Assembly (NCBI RefSeq): GCF_003286085.1
Contig: NW_020825426.1
Span: 62,001 to 126,000 of the forward strand
Direction of reading: 5' to 3'
Origin: Drosophila persimilis
Taxonomy: Eukaryota; Arthropoda; Insecta; Diptera; Drosophilidae
DNA length: 64,000 nt
This document shows, one piece after another, positions 46,880-60,370 of the stretch. A program made the position numbers and the translations under genes. Each line of letters begins with the position of its first letter. The first letter of the stretch is position 1. The notes beneath the pieces were generated by a model. It was given only the letters and a program-made list of their open reading frames with translations, ran no database searches and was not told the DNA's origin.

Positions 46880-47300
46880 GTGGAAGGTGGCTCCAGCTTT
46901 GAGTGGGCGGAATCATTGACGAAACTCCGGACTCAAGGCTCGGTCTTTGCGCTCGGCTTCCTGTTCCGTTTAACGTTCCGTTCCGTACGTCACACGGTCT
47001 GAAAATAGACTGAATAGCTTCGGAGCGCAATCAACAGTATGTCGAATGTCCTTGTTGATACGACGCCGACGAGGACGAAGTTTAACCGAGAGACGAGAGC
47101 TGGGAGAGTCCTCAGTTCGCAGTCATCGTTGCTCCTCTGAGCCGCCGCACGGCCGGGGAGCTTGTTCCTTTCTGCTGGAGCGAGCTTTCTGCAGAAGGCA
47201 ATCATTATCGCTGCAGCCAGAAGGCGGAGTGAGGTTTTTTGGGAGGAATATACTCGTGCTTGTAGGACGGAAACAGCAACTAAACCAACACAGATATACA
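46880..47300. promoter_or_regulatory. GC-rich, repeat-free block: candidate promoter / 5' exon
   Basis: The base composition contrasts with its AT-rich surroundings and it holds no repeat. On the minus strand ATTCAGTCTAT (TCAGTC at 47008-47013) matches the initiator consensus. On the plus strand CTCAGTTCG near 47112 is a weaker one. It could be the distal promoter of Frq2 (minus strand, about 17 kb upstream of its ATG) or of a plus-strand gene; no exon is proven. Confidence 0.3.
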
Positions 47301-47324
47301 TAGGTTAAATAGTATATATAAAAA

Positions 47325-47793
47325 AACGAGGGGGAACGTTGTGAGTTGCTGCGGACACCGCAACTCTACAGTTATACCCGATACTAAGTCAGTATGGCTC
47401 GGATAGATATGGTCATTCTCTATGATTCTGCGTTTTTAGGTTTCTCGAATCTGCAATATTGTGGATTCCACAGATTTTCGCCCTTTGTGGGGGCGGAAGT
47501 GGGCAGGGCAAAGTTTTGAAATATTTTTGTAGCAGTGACATATCACAGAAGTCTGGATCCAAAACATCGTTGCTCTAGCTCTTATAGTCTTTGAGCACTA
47601 GGCGCTGAAGGGGACGGACAGACGGACAGACAGACAGACAGACAGGGCTCAATCGACTCGGCTATTGATGCTGATCAAGACTATATGTATATACTTTATG
47701 GGGTCGGAAACGATTCCTTCTGGTCGTTACACACATCCACTTTTACCACAAATCTAATATACCCCAATACTCATTTTGAGTATCGGGTATAAA
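47325..47793 (+). mobile_element. Internally deleted DINE-1/ISY-like Helitron copy
   Basis: Both ends intact (AACGAGGGGGAACGTTG to TATCGGGTATAA), with a deletion joining TCAGTATGGCTC directly to the GATAGATATGGTCATTC block. It keeps a GACA tract at about 47616-47643. Confidence 0.88.
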
Positions 47794-50682
47794 AACTCGT
47801 GGAATATTTTAGTGGCATAATGTTGCACAGTCCTTCCCCACACTTATGGCTCAGCCTCCAGTCGTCCGATCACCCTAGAAACCGTCAGAAGTGGATGGAA
47901 TGCCAGATGGTAGGTGGCTCCACAATGTCAATGCTATGAAATTGTTAATCGACCTAAGGGAACGTCGAACGTCCGCTAACGGGCTCCGAAATCGAATCAG
48001 GGGGATAGCCACTGACCGAGGCATCTGAGCGCTAACTAACCGGAAAAGTCTGGGAATTCATATGGTAGTATGCATATAAATTTTCATTTTTTGGGGAATC
48101 TGGGCAATGCAAATAAATAATATATGCTTCTCTTCTGCTGCGGTCCAGGCGAACGACGCGTGGAAATTCTCTGACAGTTCTATTCTCGCCCCCCCTGGAA
48201 AAGCCTTTAACCATTCTCTGCGGTCAGCACCAACCATTGGCAAATCCAGAGCCAACGTCCGAGCCATAGCCATAGCCGGAGCCAGAGTGGGAGTCACAGC
48301 CAGAAGTGTGGCATGGTAGCATTTCAAAGCATTTAATTAAGGGACATTCTTTAACTCAAATCCAATTAAACCCCTCTTTTTCCTCTCTCCGGGTTTAATT
48401 TTTTTTAAATTATGTAATGCAATTTATTTCCATCCCATTTTTATTTTTATTCATTTACGAGCACCTGTGTCGGGCACCTACTCTCCGAGAGGAGAACTGT
48501 TGGCATGGACAACGTGTCGTATACGCATCAATATGTTGCTGCCTGCCGCCTAGCTCAGTGGGTGTGTGAGTATTTGTATGTATGTGTGCGAGCATGCTCG
48601 TGCATGCTCGTCCGTGCGTGAGCCTGACATGAAAAGGCAGCTGCCTAAAGATATCCAGTACAGAGTTATAAAATTACGCGGCTCGGACTCGGAACGCAAG
48701 TAATTCGACATTAGCTCCCACGCTAGCCCCAGCCAACCAGCCCGCCATTCAGCCACTCTCTCCTTTTTTTCTCAAAATAGTTCTCTCTTCTCTGAGTTCG
48801 TTCGCTTTTACACCACAAAGCTTTTGACTGCGTCAGACATGCTCTCTGCTACGGAGCTTTCGGCGGCTGTCACAGCTGCCAAGTTTTTGGCGCCGGCATC
48901 AAGAGGAGTCACAGAAAAACAGTCAAAAACACAAATTATATCAGATACATGTGTCCATATATGTAGGTACTATAAGCAGCTTTTATTATACCCGGTAATC
49001 AGACATCTCATTTGTCCATTATGTAGAACCTTTTTTTACTGCAGTCTCCGCAACGAGAGAAAAATTGCAAAGATATCGAAGGACATGGGTTATAACAGAA
49101 CGGAAAATGGTAGTCAAGACATCAAATAAGTCGGAAAACATGACTAATAAATGAATAAATATAAAATATACATAAATTATGAAATACAAATAAAATAGTT
49201 ACTAACAAATGGATATATTTACTTAAATCGTAGATCTCCTGATTTCCTTATTTACAAAATGTATATATACATATATATTTTTTGGTTAACTTTCACTTTT
49301 TTAACGATGTCCCTACATTCACGGATGCGAAACGATTTTGCTAATCGTGAAGCGACTTCTACCCACCAACAACCAACGGTCAACACAAGGGCAAATTTAA
49401 AAAAAAAAATGTCAAAATCGAGGATATTAAAATAACATAGCTTATAAGATAATAAATGTGCCAAACACTTTTGTACGACAAATTTTAGACCATTTTTTGT
49501 TTAAGAATGTTGAAAAAATAATGCAATAATGTCATAAAATTATTTTTCTTTTGAAATTCGCGATTGATAGGCTGTTAAAACAGCAGTAAATTGCAAATTT
49601 ATTGCTGTGGCAAAACATAAGTACGGCAGTGCATATACATATATGTACACATGTACATATATACATTATGTACGCGTGTTCGTACGAATATGTATGTATA
49701 TATGTACGACATATATGAGTCGCAAGCTTTAAAATTGATGACATTACAGTGTTTTTTTAAGTGGCTCATCACAAAAGTCTACAAATTCCCTGTAAATCAT
49801 CTGTAAATTTACACCTTAAAATATACATTTGTGTGTACATATATAAGGATTTTGGGGCTGTGTAAAAGCCTCTGCAGAAATACAATATACAATTATGCTC
49901 CACGAGTAGCGGGTGTGAAAAACACAGCTAAATGGAAAATCTCATTTTATCTAATCGCATTAAATCAGTGTTGTTCACGCCCTCAGCCTGTAACCACCTG
50001 CGCAAGCCGCTCAGGGTCCCTCGCCTCTGGCTTATCATCGCATCAGCAAAAATATTTATTATTCGCTACGTGAGGAAGGCTATGGTAGAGGCTGGTAGAG
50101 AACCCTCCGGAGCAACCGACCATTCCAGTTGGCTTTGCTCCGTATTCTTCTTCCATTTTTGGGGCTCTCTTCGGCTCCGAGTCCGGGTCTGCTTTGGCTT
50201 TGTTCACTCTGGGTCTGTAGAGCGCCATATCGTTTTACTGACTTAAAGCTATTGTTAGTTAGTGCACCGACCTTGTCTTAATTAGTCCGCACACTGCACA
50301 TGACTGAGCCTCGTACTGTGAAAGGGATGAAGAACAAGATGGAGGTATTGATTAGAGAATAGCCCACAGGGCAGGTTGTCAGGGCGAGAGGTAAAAGGTA
50401 TGTAGGAGCGGGTTGAATATTGAGTGGTAATGCAAGGGAGTTTCGTTAAATAAGCTAATGAGCCAGATGTTGACTGAAGATTACTCCACCATTCAGTGAA
50501 AGTTTCCGCAATGGAAATTCGCGGAGATGAAAAGATCTCAGCTTAATATTTGGAGAAAATGGTCAGTGGTCGGCAGAGACGGTTGAATGTTGAAAAAGGA
50601 AGAAATTCATTGAATTTCCAATTATTTGTGTGTAGCTTATGCTTATCAACAAAAAATATAGAAAATGGCGCGATGACAGAAA
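47794..50682. other. Gene-free stretch
   Basis: Short scattered open frames only. I see no splice-supported gene and no named element. Confidence 0.4.
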
Positions 50683-50802
50683 GAAAGACCATGAAACGTG
50701 TGTGTTAGAGAGAGACAGAGCAGGATAAATTTAAATGGTTTCTTGATTCTGGCTGTAATAATACGATCTGGTTCAGATTCTGCAATCTAGGAGACATAGC
50801 AT
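50683..50802 (+). mobile_element. Small DINE-1/ISY-like Helitron fragment
   Basis: Contains ACCATGAAACGTGTGTGTTA, an uninterrupted AGAGAGAGACAGAG run and the TCTGGCTGTAATAATACGAT block of the full unit. Confidence 0.65.
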
Positions 50803-53800
50803 AATTACTGAATTTTTTGTGTGTAAAAGAGACGAGCCCTCATAGGCCAAATATAAAAGACAGACAAAGGTAAAAAAGGAGATTTGGCAAGGAAATACGA
50901 AAAAAGAGAATGAAGTTCCACCATGTAGGCTTGATTGTTGAGGGGCCCAGTCACGACATAATTATTGAGAAATGCTTCCGATATGAAAATTAATAGACAA
51001 TTTCGAAAGCTACAACAACGGAACAAGTAAGGGGTGTCCCCAAGTGGGAGTGCTGGTGGATTTAGAGGGAAGTGTTGAAGTGTCCTGGGAACGGATGATT
51101 GACTGGGTCATTCACTGCCACCCACCTACCGTCCAATCCCATTTCGCAGCCATGGGGCTCCAGCTTCCAGACACTTCACCGAATGCCGGCGCCAGCATCT
51201 CAGACATAGACAAAGAAAAACACTGAAACTGAAACAGAGACACACTTTTGCCAACGGAGAAGGGGAATGAAAAGATATTGAGATAGAGAGAGCGACAGAG
51301 CGACAGAGAGGGGGGTGATAGAAGTGAGAGCATAAAGAATCATGTGCAAACTGAACCGAGCTCAGCGCCCACAGCTTTATAGTTCATAGAGAGAGAGAGA
51401 GTAAAGTGTTCACCATGGCATATGCTTGATATTACCGGAGACGAAGAAAGAGCAGAGAAAAAAGAAAGGGAGACAACTAGCGATAGATACTTAATAAACT
51501 ATTCAAAAAATTAGTTTATACTCAAAAAAAAAAAGAAAAGCAGACTTTTGAGAAGCAAAATAAGTAAAAGTATTCAAAGGATACACGGACTACAGTTAAA
51601 ATGCAACTTCTTCCTTCACCTGCCGCATTTATTGTTATTATTAATTTTATGCGCCATATGACTTTTGGTACAACCATAAACAATCAGCAGTATCAAGTAA
51701 AAAACACCCCAAACCTTACTCCAATGGCCAACACAAAAAAAAATGGCAGTTCGAGTAAAAAAAAAAATAACACAAAAAATTACTGCTGTAAGAGAAAAAC
51801 ACATTATAGAAGGACATCACACAAACTAGATTGAAATATAAATTAATTATTAGTAAATTTTTTTCCAGCTGTAATAATAAATAATTGTTTAGTTGGTAGA
51901 TATATACAGATATATTTTTGAAGTAAATCTTAAACTACCGGTCACTTACACTTACTCAGACCATTGACATGGTCTTGGTCTTGGCCTGGGTTTTAGTCTT
52001 GGTCTCCGTCATATTGTACTTGGAAAATCGTCTGCGATACATAATATCTCTGTAGGCCATGATTGGAGTTTGGCCAGGGCAGGGGTCGGGACACATAAAA
52101 ATGCTAAGCCAGCGCAATGCTGGCGCGACGCACACACAAATACCAATTTCTAACTCCCTGATCCCTACCCCCTATCGAACCACTCCACCACACCCTAACA
52201 TTATTCCATTCCATATGTGGGTCTCGGAATAATGCGCGTTATCCTGATTGCCTGTCGCGATATTGGGCCATGGGCTAAGGGAAATGAACAGGCTGCAAAC
52301 AAGCCACTTCAACTTTACGCCCTCTAAAGGTATCAAAGTTAAGAGGAGAAACTTGCAGAGACGTTGGATTGTCCTCGTTTGGATTTTTGGACTGTTAATC
52401 CATTTTGCAACTTTTCATCCAAAGCTTTTTACAAAAGAAGAGTACTCCCTGCTTCGGTGCTTTTGGAGAAGATTATTCCGTTGTCTGTTAAAATTTCTTT
52501 TTTTCTTGTCTTCCTTCTTGCTTGCTCTGAGCCTATCAATTTGGCTCGTTTTTTCTCCGGGCTCGAGCTCGGCTCCTTCTGTCTTCTGATTCCTTCTGCT
52601 TGCTAGCTTATTTCCTTTGTGATTTATGCCCATCATCATTTGCTAAAGGACACACAGGACCGTGACCGGGACCGGGTCGAAGATAAGCGAAGCAGTCGCA
52701 ACAGAATCTGATTGTTTCCCTCTTTTTCGCTGCGGCTAATTGGTTCCAAACACCCAACTATCAGATGATTATGGCCGAAAAGCTGAAGAATGGTTGAAAC
52801 AGAAAGGGTGGTGATATTGGGGGGGCTGGAGCAACTAGCTAAACAACAATTTTAATTGCGACCAGGCAAAGTCATCGTATCATAGCACTACGTCTGGTCT
52901 GGGGCTTGGGCCAAAAGGCAAATGAGCGAACGCTCCAAGTAATATGAACGAGGTCAATGATTGTTTACACTACCCTCGAATGCTGTTTACCATAAGCCAG
53001 GCCAGGACTTGGATGATGAGGGTGAGCTTAAGGGTGCGGAGTATGAGGTTGGGGCGATGGGTCGTTGATGGTACAGTGGCAAACAACTACTAGACACCTA
53101 GAAGGGAGTTCCTCTCAACGAGCACTGAACGTGCTTGGGTACAGTGGATAGGCAGTAGTAGAATATCCTCTTCAAATTTGACGATTGGCCAGTAAATTAT
53201 GATGCCTCTGCTTCTGGTATCATCCAGCTACCAGCTACATATACGGATGATTTTTCTTCGAAAATGTAGTCTACGTCGACACACTGTGCGGAGGGTCGCG
53301 CATGCCGCTTGCCCATTATGCCTCTAGGCTCCATTGCGAGCGAGTGTGTGTAAAGCATGTCTGTGTACTTAGGCACACACCCTCACATACTAGGAGAGTG
53401 ACAGAAAGAGTGAGCTAGTGAGACAAAGAGAGATGCATATATATGTCGGTGTTTTAACAACTTTTACTGTGCTTGCCTCATTTACACGCCACGTCACGTG
53501 ACCTGATTCCAATGCGAATGGAAATGGCAAGTAAAATGGAAATGGAAATGAAAGTGGAGAGTGAAAGAAGAATACGAAAAGGATGCGGAAAAAAGGGTGA
53601 ACAGAGATCCAAAGCACTGATCAAAACACATCCAGTTTTTCTCCTTTCAAGAGACTTACACGACACAAACATCAGAAACATGCTCATCTAATTATAAATA
53701 CTGTCTACAAAATTTAACGTCTCAATCACGCTACGGGTTAGCCCATAATCGGACGCCTCGGAGGGTATTGCAGGCCCAGCACGAAACCTGGCTAATCCTG

Positions 53801-54151
53801 CTCTACAGCTAGAAATTCCAGAGGCAACTTCAATTCTATGTCGCGGTCACAGAGAGGAAGATGGAACGAACAATGACGGAGACGGAGAAGGGGACTACGA
53901 CGAGGAGGGACCTATCCCTTGTTTGCTGGCGATCAGAGTTTCCGCGGTTTTCGCCTTTGAGCAACTTAGGCAGTTGCCTGGGCTCCATTAAAACAGAGAA
54001 CATTTTTATAGAACCAAAATTGCAAATAATAATAATTAAAAAAATGATCTCCACTGAGAACTAATTAAAAAATACGAAATAATCAAGTAAACAAAGTGCG
54101 CCAATAATTTTCAAATTATGTAAACAACCAAAAATAAAAATAATACAAAAA
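50803..54151. other. Gene-free stretch
   Basis: Includes GA-rich tracts around 51280-51410, poly-A runs near 51520 and 51735-51775, and no supported gene. Confidence 0.4.
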
Positions 54152-54230
54152 AACGAGGGGGAACGTTGTTCCCACGTTTTCACCACAAATGTAATATACG
54201 CAAAATACTAATTTTGAGTATCGGGTATAA
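54152..54230 (+). mobile_element. 79-bp minimal Helitron-like copy with both ends
   Basis: Joins the left tip (AACGAGGGGGAACGTTGTT) directly to the right tip (CCACGTTTTCACCACAAAT to GTATCGGGTATAA). All internal sequence is missing. Confidence 0.8.
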
Positions 54231-57200
54231 AAACCTTACGACGGAAATGTTCCAGAAGGCATATTCACCTCGCGATAATTTGAGGAAAAGAGGTTTTCTG
54301 GTAATCATCGACAATCTTTACACTGAAATTAAATGCCGGGCGCAAGTTTATATGGAAATTTCGGAAAGATTCGCATTTCTAATTAACTTTTCTTTAAGCG
54401 GTGAAGACCTTCACAAAGCTAAATATATATAGCTTAATTAGTTTTAATTCTAGAGATTTGGATGAATTGTTCATTGAACTGGAAAAGTTCAAAACCTACG
54501 TGAACTCCAGATCCACCGATGTAGAAAAAAAGTCATAGACATATGTATAAGGTTCTAGTGAAATAAATTGCACTTTGAATTTTTTTAAATTTAATGATAA
54601 CAAATTGTTCTGGCAAACGATCGAATAAAAACCAATAAAAGCTGCTGACGGTGCTACAATGTGCGACTAGACATGTTGGTTATTCTTTGGATTGAATCAG
54701 ATAAACTATATAATATTAGTTTTCATAAAATAATAGACGCAAAATTTAGAAAAGAACGTGTTTAAAACATAAACGAAAAAGGAAAACCAATGTTTTGTAT
54801 TTCAACTGAGAAAGAAGGGAAAGGGCGTGGAAAAATAGAGGGGCCCCGAAATTGATGATTGCCTAGGGCCCTGCGCCGGATCATGTTTCGCAGAGGCCCT
54901 CTGCTGCTGCTGCTAGAACTCTGGCCACTACAGATCAAGCGCTACTGTTGTTTCACAATTGTTAATCAAATTGGAGTCTACGTCCACATTGAATCTGAAA
55001 CATTCAACCTTCCAAACTGCGGGGACGGACCGCTCCATAATTTTCATGGTTAAGGATAGAACGATAGAATGATAGGATGATGAGTGGATACACATACACA
55101 TGCACATAAAAATGGGAATACACACCTGACGCGCCTTTGCCTGGTTTGGAGTTGCCGAAATCCAAATTGAAACAGAACTATACTCGTACTGAGCGGTTTC
55201 ATGGAACTCATTCGCTTTAGGGAACAGTATACAACTGATTAGCTGTAATAATAAACAATATTTGCATAAACGCAACAAACCGCACTCAATCGCAGATAAA
55301 AAAAAAATTCGACACAAATACACAACGACCGCTTTTGTATCTGTGAGGTACTGGAGTTATTTAAAATGTGCACAAATATAAATTCAAAGGGTATTGGGGA
55401 ACATAATAATGCGTTTAGTTGCGTTCCGTTTGGGGCAAGCTGAGGAGAACATGCAACTTGTGCGAAAGACAATCGAATGGCAGAGGCAACTGCCCCACCA
55501 GGAAGTGGCCTGGGGCCTCGGCCGCTGCCAGTTGCCAGCAGCGCAGTCAGCGCAGACAGCTGGCAGCGGGCGATAATAAAAGAATCGAGCAATCTAAGAA
55601 TTTGAGAACTACAGAATTGAACAAGTAGCAAGGCAACAGATCGATACGATCCGATGCGACTATGAGATACCTGTTTCGTTTATACAAAAAATACTGCTCG
55701 TCTTTGTTCACTCTGGAACTTCACATGGTCAACATATCTTCCCTCTACAATATACCCTGATACTCTCCCAGCCCCAGGTATCACAAGCAATTGTTGAGAA
55801 ACTTAGGAATTTACTTAGCTTTCTTGCAAGTGCCGTTGAATCTACCCCAATGGTCTTCGCTTGCAACTAATTATTGTCAGGGGGGCCCACCCGTAAACAG
55901 TAGACAATAGTCTTCTCTGTCCCATGCACCTCACACCGCACACCCACGGGGCTCCACTTGTTACGCGCTCTGCCTAAATATAGTAAATGATAAAAATTCA
56001 GACAAGGCATACAGAGAAAAAAAAGAAAGAGCAGATAGCAAAGAAATAAACAATAAACAATAAATCCGCAACAACAACAGATACAGATACGGACAACAGG
56101 AAAATCAAACGAACCGTTTATTGGGGTATTCATATGTGCACATATGCGGATCAAACCAAGCCAAACAGAACTCTGCACACACTACACTCGGCACCTGCGA
56201 AGTGCAAGTAAAAGTCTGTGAAAATGGGAAATTTTGGAGAAAGTTAAATCTTTGTGTAACATTGTCTTTGAACACCTGTTGAACATCTTTTGCAACTAAA
56301 AAATCTCAATATGTCCCCTTATGGAAATTTGTTTTCGCTCTGCTTTGATAAATGGAAATGTTTCTTTAAAAGATATTGAAATATCAATCATTTCTTTCTA
56401 AATCATTTCTCTACCAATCGATCAATCTAGCAGATTCCCTTCAAATACTTCAAATAATGATAATTTCCTGTCTCTGTCCACTGCGGATCCCAATTCGGAT
56501 GAATTCAGCATACTAATTAAGTAGATCCCCACATCATTTCGTACGAGTACGAGTATTTGCCATTTGAATTTGCTGTTCTTCAAAGTCGCTATCGAACGCG
56601 CAAAGAATAAATTCGTAATTGCGTACATAAGATAGGCATTTAATAGGTACACCATCTGTAGACTTAGAAGGGAAGAGTGGACTGGATATGGTAAGGGGAA
56701 ATACCACGTCATTGGCGTCGACTGAGGCAGCAGCAGAGATATTAACGCTTTGTGGCGTACTCACGCGAGGCCAATGCCGAAAAGAATTGAGTTCGAATGC
56801 CGATGCGAATACGAATCGGGCCAAATATAATTACTGTTTATTTATTCTAGGTAAATCGGTTGTTGTATGAGGAGGGATGGGTTGATGAGTATGGTTTTCA
56901 GTGCGGGTGTTTTAATGTAAAAATATGAAATCCAAAATTTCTTGCTTTTGCGCATGCCGTATACCGTTCAGACGGTTTCACCATTTTTAAAACATGTTGA
57001 AATTCCCAAAACTGGCTAACTTGTTTGGACGCTAAGTGTAGAAGGTCATCAAGGCCATCAAGATCATCAAGGCTATGAGTCTTATAGGGTACCAAAAGTT
57101 TCGAGCTCAAAGTAAGCCTTCCATTCTTGTTATTTTTGCTGTTGTTTGTCTTTGTTTCGGCTTTTATTTGGCCCAGCAGATATGCATATATGTAGATTTA

Positions 57201-57854
57201 CTCTCACAGATACAGCTGCATATACAGAATCAGATTCGGATTCGGAATCTATTTAGATTTTTATCTGGCTGCCTTTCATTATAAATAGTTTTGTTGCCCA
57301 GATAAATATTCAGCGCTGCTTCTGCCTCTGGCTCTGGCATAGCCACTACCTCTGCGGACTTTCCATTTGCTAGTATATCGAATGGATACCCTGGAACTAC
57401 AATAGGATAGCAGTGCCCATGCCGAAACCGACTTATCATGTCCGGTTTTATTATTAAAAAATAAAATATGAAAACTATTAAATGTCAATACACAGAGGGA
57501 GAATAAGCGACTAAGTATAAAAAAAATCACGAAAATAATTATAGTGGAAACTAAACATTTAATCAGCAGAAATGTATCAAAGGAAAAAGAAAGGCATGAG
57601 ACCCTGTCATGTCTGGAAAACCGAATTGAGTGAAAATTAACTTTTTCAATTGCGATTAGGTGAGATTAGCCACTGCAAACCTTCCCTCTGTACTGTCGAT
57701 ACTCATAATTATTTACAATTACGCCTGCAAACGAATACAACGCATTCGGGTGGGCATGCATAATGTATAAGGTATAAGAAGTATGGTCAATGGTTTTGGT
57801 TCTTGTTATGATGATATTTCATTGCTGCCAAAATGTCCACTATGTAAATATATA
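54231..57854. other. Gene-free stretch
   Basis: The most coding-like piece, 55394-55576, lacks promoter or splice support. No named repeat seen. Confidence 0.4.
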
Positions 57855-57977
57855 CAGTGGCGAGCACGTGTGGATACATGTTTATCACTTTGCACTTTAA
57901 GCGCCTGTAAAATCTTTAAAAATCAATCAATCCTTGTGATTTTTTTTTTTTAAAGATTCATTAAGTTATTGAGAATG

Positions 57978-59094
57978 AAACGAGGGGGAACGTTGTGAGT
58001 TGCTGCGGACACCGCAACTCTACAGTTATACCCGATACTAAGTCAGTATGGCTCTCCTCCGGCAGCGCCGCTAATATTAAACGACACGACAAAGAGTGCG
58101 TGCGAGAGAGACAGAAAATCAGTCTGTGCGTGACGTCGGGCGCTGCGTAGCCAATGCAAATTGATTTGTTCCTTTTGGCTACAAAAATTATCTGATCTGA
58201 TCCAGATTCAGCAATCTGATAGATATGGTCATTATCTATGATTCTGCGTTTTTAGTTTTCTCAAATCTGCAATATTGTAGATGCAACAGATTTTCGTCCT
58301 TTGTGTGGGCGGATGGGGGTGGGGTGAAATTCTGAGATATACGTTTTATAGTGACATCTTAAAGGAGTGTGTGTACCAAATTTGGTTACTCTAGCCTTAA
58401 TAGTCTCTGAGATTTGTGGTTGCCTCAGATTTTCGTCCTTTGCGGGGGCGGAAGGGGGTGTGGCGAAATTTGGACAGGAAACGGTCAAGGTCCGATATCA
58501 CAGGAGTGTGGATACCAAATTTGGTTGCTCTGGCTTTTATAGGTTCTGAGATCCTTGAACTCATATTTTGCAAATTGCAAAACCGACCATGAAACCTGTG
58601 TGTTAGAGTGAGACAGAGCGAGAAAGAGTGATATTGTTTTCGTGATTCTGGCTGTAATAATTATACGATCTGGTTCAGATTTTGCACTCTAGAAGATATA
58701 GTCATCTTCTACGATTCTGCGTTTTTAGTTTTTTCGTATCTTTAAAATTGTGGATGCCACAGATTTTCGTCCTTTGTGGGGGCGGAAGTGGGCAGGGCAA
58801 AGTTTTGAAATATTTTTGTAGCAGTGACATATCACAGAATTTCGGATCAAAAACATCGTTGCTCTAGCTCTTATTGTCTTTGAGCATTAGGCGCTGAAGG
58901 GGACGGACAGACGGACAGACGGACAGACGGACGGACGGACAGACAGACAGGGCTCAATCGACTCGGCTATTGATGCTGATCAAGAATATATATACTTTAT
59001 AGGGTCGGAAACGATTCCTTCTGGACGTTACACACATCCACTTTTACCACAAATCTAATATACCCCAATACTCATTTTGAGTATCGGGTATAAA
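57978..59094 (+). mobile_element. Full-length DINE-1/ISY-like Helitron copy inside the Tc1-type left arm
   Basis: Starts AACGAGGGGGAACGTTGTG and ends TATCGGGTATAA. The other arm gives the empty site, an A-rich run, and there is no target duplication. Contains a GACG/GACA tract at about 58903-58948 and a GA run broken by a T (AGAGTGAGACAG). Confidence 0.9.
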
Positions 59095-59639
59095 AAGACA
59101 ACAATTTCAATTCAAAGAGATCCTTTTCCTTAAGAGATTTTAATTTGTTCAAAAAATGAGCATGTATCCACTTTTGCACGTTTCAAATTTTTTTACTTTA
59201 ATAATTTTTTAAAAATATTTTTTCCAAAGGGCATTAGTTTTTATCATATTCCGAATAAGTATTGGCATACTCTCGACTAAATTTAGTAGGTGCTGGAAAG
59301 GTATCATGCGCCACTCCAACCTCACGCGCTCTCAAAGACTCGCCCAATCCCTTTGGTGCAGACTCGTACTTTTCCAATGTTTTTTAAACAGAGCCCATCG
59401 ATTTTCAATGGGATTTAGATTTGGACTATTCAGCAGGCCACTGGATTAAGTGAAAACTCGAATTTAGCCGTGTGCGTCGGGCTACCGTATGGCTGGAAAG
59501 TGATCTCGGATATGGGGAAGTCACATTTCTCTATAAAATTTGACAAAATGGGTTCCTAAATACTAAGATAATATTCTTTCTTCATTACTCCATCGATTTT
59601 AACCAATTGGAGAACGTCCCATGAGTGGACGCTCTGCGT

Positions 59640-60370
59640 ACGATCGGCATGACACCGGCAGATAGCCAGAAGAAACCTGCCCTCTCTCACAAAAAGGGGC
59701 TGCGCATCTTATATTTACCGAGGAGCATAGGAACTGGACCAGGGATAATTTTAAGAAGGTAATTGGGTCAGATATACCAAAATAAACCGTTTTAAGTCTG
59801 ATCGAAATGAAAACTACTGATACCGATCATGTGGAAAGCTAAAAAATCATCAGGTCAAGGAAACAATAAAGCATGGACGAGGAAGCCTGACGGTGTAGGG
59901 CTGCTACACTTGGTGGAGCGTTAATTAATTGGTTAAAATCGATGGAGTAATGAAGAAAGAATATTATCTTAGTATTTAGGAACCCATTTTGTCAAATTTT
60001 ATAGAGAAATGTGACTTCCCCATATCCGAGATCACTTTCCAGCCATACGGTAGCCCGACGCACACGGCTAAATTCGTGAAAAATCGTCCCAATAATTCGA
60101 GTTTTCACTTAATCCAGTGGCCTGCTGAATAGTCCAAATCTAAATCCCATTGAAAATCGATGGGCTCTGTTTAAAAAACATTGGAAAAGTACGAGTCTGC
60201 ACCAAAGGGATTGGGCGAGTCTTTGAGAGCGCGTGAGGTCGGAGTGGCGCATGATACCTTTCCAGCACCTACTAAATTTAGTCGAGAGTATGCCAATACT
60301 TATTCGGAATATGATAAAAACTAAGGCCCTTTGGAAAAAATATTTTTAAAAAATTATTAAAGTAAAAAAA
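59640..60370 (+). pseudogene. Tc1-type transposase remnant (3' part), frame-broken
   Basis: Reading from the loop into the right arm gives TEEHRNWTRDNFKKV, the 'EHxxW' region before the first catalytic Asp. It is followed by a TFQPYGSPTHTAKFV stretch, equivalent to FQQDNAPxHTAK, in which the aspartate is lost. A WPA stretch then leads, after a one-base shift, to SPNLNPIENRW. Several stops and shifts make it inactive. The left arm repeats the 3' part in inverse. Confidence 0.75.

Noticed and set aside
55394..55628. Overlapping plus-strand frames with Gln/Ala-rich products
   Set aside because: No splice, promoter or family support, and both frames look equally good, as in non-coding GC-richer DNA.
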